A DNA stretch of 46,088 nucleotides from Planctomyces sp. (GCA_002702685.1 PABD01000209.1:1-46088), one strand, 5' to 3'. Shown: positions 35,493 through 44,916, counted from the first letter of the stretch. Numbers and translations: made by a program. Notes: generated by a model not told the origin, from the letters alone.

Positions 35493-36383
35493 TTATGCGG
35501 CGAACCGCTGTTGGTCGCTGGCGGGGGGAGCGGGTTTGGCTGCGGGCATCGGGAAGGTCTGGCTGATGTCGGAATCGTGACCGACGACCGCTTTTTCCAT
35601 CGCGATGACTTCTGTCGCCAACGCACCGTAATCCATGGCGCCCGCTGATTTGGGTTGGTACTGGAAGATCGACTGCCCAAAGCTCGGTGCCTCGGCCAGT
35701 TTGATATTCCGCCGAATACGGCTGTTGAAGACCGTGGCGTTGGCCCAGGGGGTATCCTGCGGGCTCTGACGGAGAAAGCTGAGCAGGTCGTCGGTGACAT
35801 CGGCGGCCAGGCGAGTCCCTGTTTCAAACAGGCAGAGCATGATGCCGCTGACTTTGAGATTCCGGTTCAGGCGGCGAGTGATGAGCGCGGTTGTTTCCAG
35901 CAGTTTGGAAAGTCCCTGCAGGGCGAAAAAGTGCGGCTGCAGCGGAATGAAGACCTCATCCGCGGCGGTGAGTGCGTTCACGGTCAGCACGCCGAGTGAG
36001 GGGGGACAGTCCATGATGATATAGTCGAGCGGTTGTTCCTTGAGCATTTCCTGCATCGCCTGGCGCAGCACGATCTCCCTGTTCGGCGCGTCGACGAGTT
36101 CAACTTCGGTCGCGGCCAGGTCGAGCGAAGCGGGGATAACCCAGAGATTTTCCCCCACCAGGTGACGGACTTCCCGCAGTTTGCGGCTTCCGCTGAAGAC
36201 GTCGTAGACGGAGGGTTCGTCGGAATGGGTTTCGACACCGAGGTGCAGCGAACCATGAGCCTGAGGATCGAGGTCGACGAGGCAGACTTTTCGACCTTGC
36301 TGGGCAAGGGCCGCCGCCAGGTTCACGCTGGAGGTCGTCTTACCGACGCCTCCCTTCTGGTTCATCACAGCAATCCGACGCAT
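35493..36383 (-). CDS. ParA/Soj-type ATPase
   Basis: A 296-aa MinD/ParA-superfamily ATPase. The ATG at 36383 has AAGGA 8 nt upstream. Deviant Walker A KGGVGKTT (10-17), DLDPQAHG (37-44) and Walker [11 protein letters not shown] are present. Close to chromosomal Soj/ParA, which dimerises on DNA with ATP and positions cargo, usually with a ParB partner. No parB, parS or gid gene lies nearby, so this could be an orphan ParA that positions something else, or a ParA whose partner lies elsewhere. The 30-residue C-terminal tail is Pro/Ala-rich. Ends at a strong terminator. Confidence 0.93.
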   Translation of the reverse strand: MRRIAVMNQKGGVGKTTSSVNLAAALAQQGRKVCLVDLDPQAHGSLHLGVETHSDEPSVYDVFSGSRKLREVRHLVGENLWVIPASLDLAATEVELVDAPNREIVLRQAMQEMLKEQPLDYIIMDCPPSLGVLTVNALTAADEVFIPLQPHFFALQGLSKLLETTALITRRLNRNLKVSGIMLCLFETGTRLAADVTDDLLSFLRQSPQDTPWANATVFNSRIRRNIKLAEAPSFGQSIFQYQPKSAGAMDYGALATEVIAMEKAVVGHDSDISQTFPMPAAKPAPPASDQQRFAA

Positions 36384-36696
36384 AATACATCCTTGTATTG
36401 GTATGCTTGAGTATTCTGTCTGGCCGTCGTCTGTCCTCATCTCAGCGAAGCAACCTGCGGTTCACAGGCGGACAGATCTGCTCGCGGCAAGTAACGCGCA
36501 ACCGGATCATCCGGCGTCAGCGTCTCTTTCAAGCGAGGTCGTTTTCAGGCTCTTTGGGGCGAGCGGGAGTGTAGCGATTCCCCCCGATTGTGGAAAGGCG
36601 ATTTTTCGACGGAACCAACTCGCGCTGTGACTCTCAAAGTGCTACTTTCCGTTGATCATTTTGAGATGATCACTTCAGATGATCATTGTCAGTTGA
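36384..36696. other. Gene-free region between parA and the hydrolase gene
   Basis: These 313 bases hold the parA ribosome site near 36392-36396 and, at the far end, most of the TGATCA array (36653-36699). No gene is supported. Confidence 0.5.
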
Positions 36697-36699
36697 TCA
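36653..36699. repeat. Array of four TGATCA palindromes
   Basis: Perfect TGATCA at 36653, 36667, 36680 and 36694, spaced 14, 13 and 14 bases; a degenerate AGATCA follows at 36702. The last copy overlaps the stop codon of the hydrolase gene, and the array lies 270 nt upstream of parA. Regular spacing suggests a multi-site protein target; nothing known matches. Confidence 0.6.
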
Positions 36700-37515
36700 A
36701 TAGATCATGTTGTCCGCGTAAATACCGTTGATTAACCATTCGTTCATGTACTTGAGCATTTCGGGGGAAAGCTCGTGTTCGCCATCGAACAGTTTGGTCG
36801 TCAGGTCGACACCGGCCTGTTTGAAAATACGCGTCCAGCAGACAGAGTCGGCGATGGAGGAAACCGGGTCTTTGACACCTTGCGCGACCAGGACGCGTTT
36901 TTCTTCGAGAACGGGAAGGCGTTCGGGAATCAGCATCTGTTCGGGGAAGGGGGTTCCAAATGCCGCGGCACCGCCAAACCAGTCGGGGCGTTTTAGAAAC
37001 AACCGGAGCGCCATGGCGCCGGCATCTTCAAACCCGGCAAGGTAAATTCGCTCGGTATGCACGTGATAGAAGCTGCCGAGTTGACAGACGGTCTGATGGA
37101 TCTGCGAGAGAAACTTTTCGATCGCAGTTTCAGAGGTCGGCCAGGTGGCAAGCGACCGGGTGTTGACAGGAGAATCATTCGCGACTTTGAACGACAGCGC
37201 GAGGTAGTTTTGCGGGCTGAGCGTGTTCATCACCGAGGCCATCGTCGGGCGTCCATCGGTTGCCGAATGTAGCCAGACGATCAACGGATAGGCGTAGCGG
37301 GGTTCGTACTTTTCCGGAACGAAAGATTCGGACACCATCCCGACCGCGTCGAGGGGCTGGGGATCGCCCTCAAACCAGAGAGACTCCATGACCTCTTCCG
37401 CGCCGGGTTCATACAGGTTTTCCAGAGTCCATTCTTCGGTGAGAAACGATTCATCGTACTCGGTCAAAAAATCATCGCTCTCTTCGAAGAAGTCTTCGGG
37501 GATACGCGAACTCAT
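36697..37515 (-). CDS. Alpha/beta hydrolase fold protein lacking the nucleophile serine
   Basis: A 272-aa protein similar in layout to PlaF/carboxylesterase-type phospholipases. [17 protein letters not shown] (75-90) is the strand-oxyanion region, Asp216 (QGVKDP) and His247 (DGEHEL) sit where the triad Asp and His belong. The nucleophile elbow, normally G-x-S-x-G, reads GFEDAG (161-166), with Glu163 in the serine position. The first 50 residues are very acidic ([18 protein letters not shown]). It is therefore probably non-catalytic by the usual mechanism. AAGGA 10 nt upstream of ATG supports the start. Its first 44 bases overlap the amidase 3' end, indicating translational coupling. Confidence 0.85.
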   Translation of the reverse strand: MSSRIPEDFFEESDDFLTEYDESFLTEEWTLENLYEPGAEEVMESLWFEGDPQPLDAVGMVSESFVPEKYEPRYAYPLIVWLHSATDGRPTMASVMNTLSPQNYLALSFKVANDSPVNTRSLATWPTSETAIEKFLSQIHQTVCQLGSFYHVHTERIYLAGFEDAGAMALRLFLKRPDWFGGAAAFGTPFPEQMLIPERLPVLEEKRVLVAQGVKDPVSSIADSVCWTRIFKQAGVDLTTKLFDGEHELSPEMLKYMNEWLINGIYADNMIY

Positions 37516-38404
37516 GGTGACAATTTCCTTCGAGGGAGAAGAGACCGGTCGAGTGATCGACTGAATCTCTCCAGCTGAATGTCCAGGGCTGCTCGTATAA
37601 ACCTATTTCCGCAATGGGAAAATGCTTCCCGGGACAGGCTGTGGTCTTGATATCATAGTGTCCAACGACGTGATCAGAATCAATTCCGTATTCCTGCTTG
37701 AGAGTAAAAACCAGCTTTTTAATAGCGGTTAGTTGGGCTGCGGAAGGCGGGTGGTTTTCGAAGTTTCCGACAAGGCAGATTCCGATGCCCTGCTGATTCT
37801 CCTCCGCCCGACCTGCATGTGCGCCGTGCAACTGTTGCCGCCAGCGAAACGTCGGTTCTATATCTCCATCTTCCATCCCCTGCCCGTTGCCGATCACAAA
37901 GTGGTAACCGATGCCGAGCCAGGAATTTCCATTGGCGTCTCTCCGTTTCAGATGAGATTCGTGAATACTCTCTACGCTCCCTCGATCGGTTGCCGTGTGA
38001 TGCACGACAATCCATTTCCACTCGCGATCCGCCACCTCCGGTTTCCAAGGATTGTCACTTTGTGACACCTCGTAAGCCGGGGGAGTCAATGCCGGGTTCG
38101 CCGCTGGATACCCCTGCGGAACGGCGATCGGCTGCAGTGGTCCCGCTTGCGCGGGGGGGACAACCGGTGCCGTCCAGGTCAACGGTTCGAGATTCGTCGC
38201 GCCCCAGGGAGGAATTCCTCCCGGAGCCTGCGAACCTGCCGGCAGAAAGGGTTGCGTACACCCTGCCAACAGCACGTTCGCTGCTACGACAAACATCCCG
38301 AACCCGAATCGCACCGTCCACCAGATCCGCCGACAGGCAGTCTGAAAGCGACTTCGATTCGGACCCGAAACCGGGATCGTTTGTGGTCGTTCCTCCGTGA
38401 TCAA
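37472..38404 (-). CDS. Lipoprotein N-acetylmuramoyl-L-alanine amidase (Amidase_2/PGRP)
   Basis: A 310-aa zinc amidase predicted to cut the MurNAc-L-Ala bond of peptidoglycan. The TTG start is supported by AGGAGG with 6-nt spacing. A hydrophobic segment (about 34-48) ends in lipobox LLAGC with Cys49, predicting lipid anchoring in the periplasm. A Pro-rich linker (50-120) precedes the catalytic domain (about 128-265): zinc ligands His135/136 (VVHHT), His249 and Cys257 ([12 protein letters not shown]). This fits reports that planctomycetes have a thin peptidoglycan. The final 40 residues are outside the domain and partly overlap the next gene. First gene of a pair with the hydrolase-like protein. 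Confidence 0.93.
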   Translation of the reverse strand: MITEERPQTIPVSGPNRSRFQTACRRIWWTVRFGFGMFVVAANVLLAGCTQPFLPAGSQAPGGIPPWGATNLEPLTWTAPVVPPAQAGPLQPIAVPQGYPAANPALTPPAYEVSQSDNPWKPEVADREWKWIVVHHTATDRGSVESIHESHLKRRDANGNSWLGIGYHFVIGNGQGMEDGDIEPTFRWRQQLHGAHAGRAEENQQGIGICLVGNFENHPPSAAQLTAIKKLVFTLKQEYGIDSDHVVGHYDIKTTACPGKHFPIAEIGLYEQPWTFSWRDSVDHSTGLFSLEGNCHHEFAYPRRLLRRER

Positions 38405-38860
38405 CGCCGTCCTCCTGACAGCCCGCCTTCCCTTCTTCGCACTGGTCTGTGTGAATCAGGTTTTTGACTTCCGTGTGTTGCGATTGAGTCTTCACGCTGC
38501 TGAAGTCCGCTCAGCAACACCTCATCTGCGGGGGACTTTACACCTGCATCCAGACTGTGTCAACGGGGAGATATCGCGAGCGCTTTCAGCAGCATACGCA
38601 GACGTAACCACAATGAAAACAGCGTGTTAAAAACATTCGGTCGTAGTGATCATGCAGCCGTTTTTCCGGCCGGACAGACTACCCAGACTTCCTGTGTTCC
38701 ATGGTTGTCACGTTGCGCATCAGATCAGGGCAAAACGAACCGACTTTTCGAAAACACATCAAGCGGAATCAGCTTTAAAACAAAAAACCCGCTGACACGG
38801 GTCAGCGGGCTCATAAAGGGGAGATCGTGATCGCGCGGATAGTCATCCGCTGGCGATGTC
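38405..38860. other. Gene-free region between pseudopilin and amidase genes
   Basis: About 456 bases, carrying the amidase ribosome site near its right side and the pseudopilin terminator at 38781-38809. Frames such as 38397-38630 and 38624-38830 (plus) have no ribosome site or family features. Confidence 0.5.
38781..38809 (-). terminator. Intrinsic terminator of the DUF1559 gene
   Basis: CCCGCTGAC (38788-38796) pairs with GTCAGCGGG (38801-38809) around ACGG. On the minus strand TTTTTTG and TTTT follow. It lies 52 nt after the stop. Confidence 0.93.
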
Positions 38861-39787
38861 TCAGTCGGCCGGGGCGAGGAAGGGCTCGTGGCCATGAATG
38901 GTGGAGAGTGCCTGGAACAATTCCTCGTGGACGTTCTCGCTTACGAAGCCGACGTGGCCATCGGCGTAGAGGAAGAACACTCCATCCGTGTCCCAACTGC
39001 TGAAGTCCTCAAAGTGTGCATCGGGATGGTTCGGCGTATGGTCAGCGACGCCCAGGAAGCGGGCCATGTGCTCTTCCCCGAGAGGAACGTTGCCCACCCA
39101 CGTCGAGAACCAGTCTTGGGACTCATCCGTTTTGCGCTCGCCCACCATGTAGGTGTTGGTGAGACCATCGTGAATGTCAGCGGTGTTGATATTGCTGTTA
39201 TGAAAGAAGATACCATCGCCTTCACACTGCTCACCGGGGGCCAGGCTTTCACAATCATGCAGCTCTACCGTCCCGAAGACGCCGACATAGTTGGCGGTCG
39301 CCAGTTCGAGGGGAAGATTCGGGTTGGGGTCACCGGGGTCTTCGTTATCGAGCGTCCAGGTATTCGGTCCGACGTCGAGCGGGTTGCGGAAGGTCGGAAT
39401 GTAACGAGTGCGGGCGAGTTCGTTCACCGGATCGTCCACGGGGGCGCTGGTATCAAAGGCGTCGTAGATGTTCTGCTGTTCGATGTAAGGCAGCAGAGTC
39501 GCCGCCCAGCCCATGCCGTTTCCGCCTTCGATGTCGTGGCCACCTGAGGAGTCCCAACCCTGCCAGCCGGGAGGGAAGACAGTGTGATTCTCGAGGTATG
39601 AATGGATGGCAATGCCAACCTGCTTCATGTTATTGCGGTGCTGAGTCCGACGCGCGGCTGAGCGGGCTTGCTGTACGGCGGGAAGGAGCAGGCCGATCAA
39701 CACAGAAATGATCGCCATGACGACGAGCAGTTCAACAAGGGTAAACCCGGAGCGGGACAGTTTCTGTTTGGTGGTGGAAAGAGACAT
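38861..39787 (-). CDS. DUF1559 prepilin-like (type IV pseudopilin) protein
   Basis: A 308-aa protein. The ATG at 39787 has AGGAG at 7-nt spacing; the frame is open to 39895 but without signal. The class III leader SRSGFTLVELLVVMAIISVL is cleaved after Gly by a prepilin peptidase, leaving an N-methylated Phe; the hydrophobic helix runs to LLPAVQQARSAARR. The DUF1559 C-terminus shows the H-x9-DG-like element (FLYADGHVGF). A usual F-x-CPSD stretch is replaced by TFRNPLDVG. Planctomycetes carry dozens of these; they are probably surface or fibre subunits. Own terminator, so likely monocistronic. Confidence 0.93.
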   Translation of the reverse strand: MSLSTTKQKLSRSGFTLVELLVVMAIISVLIGLLLPAVQQARSAARRTQHRNNMKQVGIAIHSYLENHTVFPPGWQGWDSSGGHDIEGGNGMGWAATLLPYIEQQNIYDAFDTSAPVDDPVNELARTRYIPTFRNPLDVGPNTWTLDNEDPGDPNPNLPLELATANYVGVFGTVELHDCESLAPGEQCEGDGIFFHNSNINTADIHDGLTNTYMVGERKTDESQDWFSTWVGNVPLGEEHMARFLGVADHTPNHPDAHFEDFSSWDTDGVFFLYADGHVGFVSENVHEELFQALSTIHGHEPFLAPAD

Positions 39788-40138
39788 AATTAAACTCCTG
39801 CGAACGAAAATGATTCGATAGATGATGAAAGAATGATTTCGAATAAATGCTGAAAACGTGGGGAGATGGCCCGGTTGTGAGAGGTCCAGGGTCACAACAA
39901 ATCGGCGCGTCTTCGCTGGAATAACGCGTCGTGCCAGAGACGCGCATATTCGGGCGGCGATTCATTCGGGAATGTAAGCCGGGCGTCGGGAAAAGACATC
40001 CATGTCAGAAGGTGACGCCATAAGCTTCGGAGACGGCAATCAATCGATCTTCATGAGCGACGGATTGAGGTCGACGCGAGAGCATTCTCTTTGAAGAGAA
40101 TGCGGCGCGCGTATTCCCTGTTTGAGCGCACGATCTTT
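39788..40138. other. Gene-free region with a long hairpin
   Basis: About 350 bases downstream of the His-rich gene. A minus frame at 40005-40292 overlaps part of this but is a shadow. The only clear structure is the hairpin at 40082-40103. Confidence 0.5.
40082..40103. other. 22-base hairpin downstream of the His-rich gene
   Basis: GCATTCTCT (40082-40090), TTGA, AGAGAATGC (40095-40103): a perfect 9-bp stem, 36 nt after the His-rich gene stop. No T-run follows on the minus strand, so it may be a transcript end stabiliser or a protein site. Confidence 0.5.
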
Positions 40139-40570
40139 TCAGCAGGCAGGAGGAGCCCGGGATGGGGGCTTGTAGGGAGCGAACGCCTCGGGGTAGCAAA
40201 GGGCGTTCTGGTTGGCCAGCGTGATAAGTTCGCTGGCGGATTCCACTTCGGCGACCGCCGCGTCGATGCATTTCAGCGACAGGAATTCGCACACCCGGCA
40301 GTCGTCATCTCCATCAGGATGATGCGAATGCCCGCCAGTGGTTGAAGTGTTTGCAACATCATGAGAATGATGTTGGTGGCCATGCTTGTGGGAATGGCCA
40401 TGATGCTGATGTCCAACGTGATGATGGTGTTGGACGCTCTCTTTACTCGCAGTGGTCTGCTCGGTGACCTCATGCGCATGATGATGGAACGGGTCGTGGG
40501 CGACTACGGATATCACCATAGCCGACGCATAACCGATCAGCATCGTCAAACGGGTAAGGTAAGCGAACAT
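40139..40570 (-). CDS. Secreted His-rich metal-binding-like protein
   Basis: A 143-aa protein with an N-terminal signal peptide or anchor (LTRLTMLIGYASAMVISVVA). Residues 25-84 hold 22 histidines, mostly in H-x-H and HHHH clusters, as in metal-storage or metallochaperone proteins. Then come CRVC (91-94), Cys101 and a C-terminus ending RAPPAC. That ending resembles the RxPP tail of small DUF2946-type secreted proteins. Likely binds Zn, Ni, Cu or Co in the envelope; which metal cannot be told. No transporter or Zur/Fur-type gene is next to it. Start has no clear Shine-Dalgarno. Confidence 0.8.
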   Translation of the reverse strand: MFAYLTRLTMLIGYASAMVISVVAHDPFHHHAHEVTEQTTASKESVQHHHHVGHQHHGHSHKHGHQHHSHDVANTSTTGGHSHHPDGDDDCRVCEFLSLKCIDAAVAEVESASELITLANQNALCYPEAFAPYKPPSRAPPAC

Positions 40571-40869
40571 GACAGACTCAGAGTTCGAATCAACGGGATT
40601 CCGTCAGTAAAATTTCCTGCGACACAGGCGGGCATTGACGGATCTACGATCAGAAACGGGGAATCGTTTGCGGCGAATTGCACGCATCTGATAAAAGAGA
40701 GATGAGACTCGTATTCTGACTGGATCGCGGGGAAATTTAAATGAAAAAATGATCCGCGTCCGCGTTTTTTTACCAGCTTTGCAAAATACACAATAACGGT
40801 TCTCTCCGGACCCGACGAGTCTTATGTATAGTTGTTGGTCGCTTTCCCTTCTAAGTTGCCCCCCCCCTC
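40571..40869. other. Divergent promoter region
   Basis: Separates the His-rich gene from the divergent methyltransferase gene. I see no clear operator; a T-rich/purine-rich stretch lies near 40755-40800. Confidence 0.4.
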
Positions 40870-41595
40870 ATGACTGCGGAAATACCTCACACGGACGACT
40901 TGATTCCAGGCCCCTTCCTGGTACCCGGTGGCTGGTCGCGGGACAACATTGAGTGTGGCAATCGCCATTACCCGCTCACCCGCCCCGCCCAGCCCGACCT
41001 CCTGCTGGATGACCCGCGAGTCCTCGAAGAGAACGAAGAAGGCGTTTACATTCCCTACTGGGCACTTCTCTGGCCCGCCGCGGCCCGCATGGCGGCAATG
41101 TTCGAGCACGGCGACTGGACGCCAGGAGCCACCGCCCTCGAACTTGGGTGTGGCGTCGGTCTGGTCGGCCTGGCGGCACTTCAGGCGGGGCTCCGGGTCA
41201 CCTTCACCGACTACCGTCAGGAAGCGGTCGAACTCGCCTGCTGGAACGCGCGCGAGGCGGGATTTCAAGCCGATGCTGATTTCGACGGTTCGCAACTCGA
41301 CTGGAACGATCCGCCGACCGTCCGAACTTTCGATCACATCTTCGGCTGCGAGATCGTTTACGAAACAGACTTTCACGAACCGTTACTCCGCGCGCTAAGT
41401 ATTCTGCTCGCTCCGGGTGGACGCTGCTGGTTTGGTGATTCGGGCCGGATTAATTCCGACAAGTTCTTCGCGCTCGCCACTTCGTGCGGTTGGAAGATTA
41501 CAAGGCTGGACCGTCGTCTACACCCGTTGACAGAACCGCGCATTGGTCGATTCCAGGTCTTCTGCCTCGAACGCGATGTTACCCCCGTTTCCTGA
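40870..41595 (+). CDS. SAM-dependent methyltransferase of the METTL21/NNMT-like group
   Basis: A 241-aa class I methyltransferase. SAM-binding motif I ALELGCGVGLVGLAAL (about 88-103), acidic FTDYRQEAVELACWNAREAG and the post-motif EIVYETDFHEP fit the Methyltransf_16-type family, whose members methylate protein lysines or small amines. IPYWALLWPAA before motif I is also characteristic of that group. The target is unknown. No ribosome site is obvious; the ATG at 40870 follows a C-run. It is the first gene of the plus-strand group ending at 44195. Confidence 0.85.
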   Translation: MTAEIPHTDDLIPGPFLVPGGWSRDNIECGNRHYPLTRPAQPDLLLDDPRVLEENEEGVYIPYWALLWPAAARMAAMFEHGDWTPGATALELGCGVGLVGLAALQAGLRVTFTDYRQEAVELACWNAREAGFQADADFDGSQLDWNDPPTVRTFDHIFGCEIVYETDFHEPLLRALSILLAPGGRCWFGDSGRINSDKFFALATSCGWKITRLDRRLHPLTEPRIGRFQVFCLERDVTPVS

Positions 41596-41791
41596 CCGTC
41601 AAGGATTCGCTGAATTAACAAGTTTGCGCGATCACTACGTCACGATTTCCAGCGCGGGTCGGCAACGCAAAATCCGCACAACCGGTCGATCCCGGTAACG
41701 CCGCCGGCTTGCGCCGTCGAAACAGATGATACCGATTGAATTATCGTTAGTCTTTCTGATTTTGAATGCGCCAGAATTCGGGGGTGATGTG

Positions 41792-43672
41792 GTGACGTCT
41801 CCAGCACGCTCTAAAACCGCTGTTCTCATTGTACTGATCGCTCTCGCGAGCGTGACGACGATTGTGCCGGGCTGTGCCCGCGGACCGCGCGAGCTTTTCT
41901 CTTCCATGATCAAAGGGAAAGAAAAGCCCGAAGAGACGCCTGTCGAACTGGCCGAGAAAAAATCCATCGGCAAACGGATCACGGGCTGGTTCAGCCGGGA
42001 TAACGAGCACAAACTTGTTACCGAAGATCCGTTGTTTGCCAACGATGAATTCAGTGATCTGCAGGAGCGGTCCAGCAGCGCGACTCAGGAAACAAACGGG
42101 GCCGTCTCGTTGACATCGGCGGAAGAAGTCGACAAGAAAACGATCCGCAAGGCATCGTCGATGATGGACGAAGACCTCCGCCGTTACCTCGAAAATGATG
42201 CCCTCGGTCCCGATGAAGGGCCCTATACAACGATCGACGGAAAACAGGTTGGTCGTCTGCCCGAAAAAGAGAGCTTCTCGTTGGATACTGAGAAAGAGGA
42301 ACCGACCGCCAAAAAAGAATACTTTGTTGAAGAAGGCGATCGCGAAGCTGGAGTTCAGGACTTTGATTTGTCCTTCGATGAAAAGATGGCCCGGATTGGC
42401 GCGGATGTGGAACGCGAGCAGAAAGCGAGCGAAGAAAAACTCGCCGCGATGCGGCTCGATTTTGCGAAGCTCGATGCACAAGACGACGACACCGAAACGG
42501 CGGACGCCCCGGCGGCCAGTTCCGGCAATCCCTTCCTGAAGAACAGCGATTCGGGATTTGGTTCTTTCGATAGCGAGCCTGTCGCAAAGAACGATTCTAA
42601 GTCGGAAATCAAAGGCTTTGGTGATTCCGGTTTAACCTCAGAAGAAAAGCCGGTCTCCAGCTTCTCTGACAGTAATCCCTTCGGCAAAGGCTTCGAAGAT
42701 AAAACAAACTCTGAGTCGAGCGAGTCGACTGACGACATTGACTGGGTTGCTGAAGCCGAGGAGAAAACGGAACCGGCAGAGACGGGTGATGGATTTGACA
42801 CCCTCAAGTCCGACGCCTGGAGTACTGAATCAGACGACGTTTCCACTTTCGCTTCCAAGCCACAGTCAGAACCGGCGGCCACGAAGTCGGACAGCGACTG
42901 GATCGACAGCGAACCGGTCCGACCGAATCCTGCCTACCAGGAAGAGAGCGGTGACATGATCTTCGATTCGAAATCAGTCCCGTCCCGATTCATGACTCCC
43001 GAAGAAAAAGAGAACTGGTTCCGGCAGACCAAACTGGAACGAGCGGGAAAAAAAAATGGACTCAATCCAGATGAAGGGTTGGATCAACATGGGGATCAGC
43101 CGGTAATTCAGACGGTCGCCAGCTTCGAGGAAATCAAACCGGCGACGACCGAGTTCTCCCTCCCGGAAACTTTGGAGTCCGGTGCCAGTGAGGTCGAAGT
43201 TCCTCAGACATCGTCCGTCAAACTGGGAGAGCCGACTTGGAGCGATGAGGCGGCGGAAGAGGCAGTGGAAGAGGCGAACCCCTTCGCCGCTCAGGCTGCC
43301 GAGGAACTTCAGGTCAACGCCCCCACTGTAGAAGAAAACGCCCCCGCACTGGCGGTTGCTACCATCATCGGACCGAAAGTCCCCGCACCGTCGCCGAAGG
43401 TCGAAGCACCAGCGGACGAATTCGTCAATGAGTTCGAGGCCGGCCTTGAGTTTGAAGATGCCGTCCCCGTGAAGGCGGACGGAGGAGCACTTCCCGGAAT
43501 CGAATGGGGCGATGCGCCGGTGGAAGGAACAGTCGTGACGGATGTTCCGGAGATGCCCGCTGTAGCGAATGAAGGGCCGGAATTGCCCGGTCGCTGGTTG
43601 GGTGTCGCCCTGTCGCTCGGTACGATCTGCTACCTTCTGGTCCGTCGCCGGGTTCCTAAAGAGGTTGTGTGA
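41792..43672 (+). CDS. Large acidic lipoprotein with C-terminal membrane helix
   Basis: A 626-aa protein from a GTG at 41792, chosen since it gives a canonical lipoprotein leader with lipobox IVPGC (Cys28) after GGGGGTG; an ATG at 41726 in frame would add 22 residues. The bulk (30-590) is strongly acidic and Ser/Asp/Glu-rich (SGNPFLKNSDSGFGSFDSEP, DSNPFGKGFEDK) and must be mostly disordered; repeats of SDxxxF/NPFxKxxxD type occur. One transmembrane helix (WLGVALSLGTICYLLV) ends in RRRVPKEVV, so both ends could be membrane-attached. Function unknown; not a known family. Confidence 0.75.
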   Translation: MTSPARSKTAVLIVLIALASVTTIVPGCARGPRELFSSMIKGKEKPEETPVELAEKKSIGKRITGWFSRDNEHKLVTEDPLFANDEFSDLQERSSSATQETNGAVSLTSAEEVDKKTIRKASSMMDEDLRRYLENDALGPDEGPYTTIDGKQVGRLPEKESFSLDTEKEEPTAKKEYFVEEGDREAGVQDFDLSFDEKMARIGADVEREQKASEEKLAAMRLDFAKLDAQDDDTETADAPAASSGNPFLKNSDSGFGSFDSEPVAKNDSKSEIKGFGDSGLTSEEKPVSSFSDSNPFGKGFEDKTNSESSESTDDIDWVAEAEEKTEPAETGDGFDTLKSDAWSTESDDVSTFASKPQSEPAATKSDSDWIDSEPVRPNPAYQEESGDMIFDSKSVPSRFMTPEEKENWFRQTKLERAGKKNGLNPDEGLDQHGDQPVIQTVASFEEIKPATTEFSLPETLESGASEVEVPQTSSVKLGEPTWSDEAAEEAVEEANPFAAQAAEELQVNAPTVEENAPALAVATIIGPKVPAPSPKVEAPADEFVNEFEAGLEFEDAVPVKADGGALPGIEWGDAPVEGTVVTDVPEMPAVANEGPELPGRWLGVALSLGTICYLLVRRRVPKEVV

Positions 43673-43847
43673 TCGACCGCTGAGGCTCGGGGCTCTCTCC
43701 GACTCCGCCTCCGGCACAAAAATCAGGAACGAATCGGATTTTTGAACCACCCTTCTCTGTCGTTTGACCTATGTTTGGATGAACAGACTGCGCCCTCGTT
43801 TCAGGCTGTCCCTCGTCCAACCAATTTCAGAATGACAGAGTCCCGCT

Positions 43848-44195
43848 ATGTCGACCGACCCTTGGAGCCGCCCGTCCCTCGAAGACTTGAAATCCATCCT
43901 GGACAGCTTCGAGAAAAAGCAGTACATCGATCTCCGCGATGCGGAACGCCTCAGCCTGTCTGTTCCCGCCGAGATCACTACCTTCCGGGGGAATACCGTT
44001 GACGCGATGACACGCGAAGTCAGTCGAAACGGACTTGGCCTGGTTCATCGAGGTTCGATTCAGCCGGGCGAAGTGACCGTCAAAATGGCGACTGAAGATC
44101 GCCATTACGAATACCGCGTGCTGATCGAATGGTGCATTCCCGTCGAGCGGGGCATGTTCATGAGCGGCGGTCGTTTTCTGCGCGACGAAGAGTAA
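43848..44195 (+). CDS. PilZ domain protein (cyclic-di-GMP receptor)
   Basis: A 115-aa protein. The PilZ domain spans about 28-112: RxxxR is RDAER (30-34) and the second half of the binding signature is EVSRNGLG (57-64), close to (D/N)-x-(S/A)-x-x-G with Glu at the first position. Such single-domain proteins report c-di-GMP level to motility or surface systems. It is downstream of the acidic lipoprotein and convergent with nusB (30 nt apart). Confidence 0.92.
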   Translation: MSTDPWSRPSLEDLKSILDSFEKKQYIDLRDAERLSLSVPAEITTFRGNTVDAMTREVSRNGLGLVHRGSIQPGEVTVKMATEDRHYEYRVLIEWCIPVERGMFMSGGRFLRDEE

Positions 44196-44224
44196 AAGCC
44201 TTGCCTCGCGACTGCCTGCGGACG

Positions 44225-44662
44225 CTATTCCACTTCCGGCGGGGCTACTTCTCCGGCTTCCCGCTTCTGAGCCGGAACCAGTTTGTCCAGAATCCCGTTG
44301 ACGAACTGCCCCGATTGTTTGTTTCCGAATCGTCGCGCGAGTTCCACGGCTTCATCGATAACAATCCGGTAGTGCGTATCGGTGAACAGCAACTCAAAAG
44401 CGCCCAGTCTCAGGACGTTCCGGTCCGTAGGGGCCATTCGCGAAAGAGACCAGTTCTGCGCGATCTGCACGATCTTCTCGTCCAACGAAGCCCGCTGCTC
44501 CATCACGCCGGAAAAGAGGATCCAGGCGAACTGCTGTGAATCCTTGTCTGCCAGTTCTTCACTGATCGTCGCGTGAATGGACGTCGGTGTGGCGTCGGCA
44601 TTGAGGTCTTTCAGATACAGCATTTGAACCGCGACTTCGCGCGCTTTGCTGCGTTTTTTCAT
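44225..44662 (-). CDS. nusB: Transcription antitermination protein NusB
   Basis: A 145-aa all-helical NusB. Family phrases: REVAVQMLYLKDL (8-20), RMAPTDRNVLRLGAFELLF (74-92), PYRIVIDEAVELARRFG-type (HYRIVIDEAVELARRFGN) and FVNGILDKL (119-127). NusB binds BoxA RNA with NusE/S10 and helps rRNA antitermination. ribH lies upstream on the same strand, the frequent ribH-nusB pair, though separated here by 254 nt. The C-terminal EAGEVAPPEVE tail is an extension. Confidence 0.97.
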   Translation of the reverse strand: MKKRSKAREVAVQMLYLKDLNADATPTSIHATISEELADKDSQQFAWILFSGVMEQRASLDEKIVQIAQNWSLSRMAPTDRNVLRLGAFELLFTDTHYRIVIDEAVELARRFGNKQSGQFVNGILDKLVPAQKREAGEVAPPEVE

Positions 44663-44916
44663 GGTGCACTCGGTGGGGATGAGTCCCCGGGTAACAGGAC
44701 TTTACGTACAGAGACCGACAACGGTGGAGCGGATGGAGAACGCTCGGGAATTCTGGCGTGCGGACGCGCGGCGTCATCGCGGGAGAGCGTGGGCTTCGTC
44801 GGAATTATAGATGGCGAGAATTCCAGAAGCTATGCAAAACCCGTCGCAGATCCAAAAACAACGGACGACATCTTCGCAGGGAAGCCATTTGTGGCTGTGT
44901 GCCGGTGAGAATTCGC

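Noticed and set aside
36384-36696. parS centromere site near parA
   Set aside because: No match to the 16-bp parS palindrome; only the TGATCA array is present.
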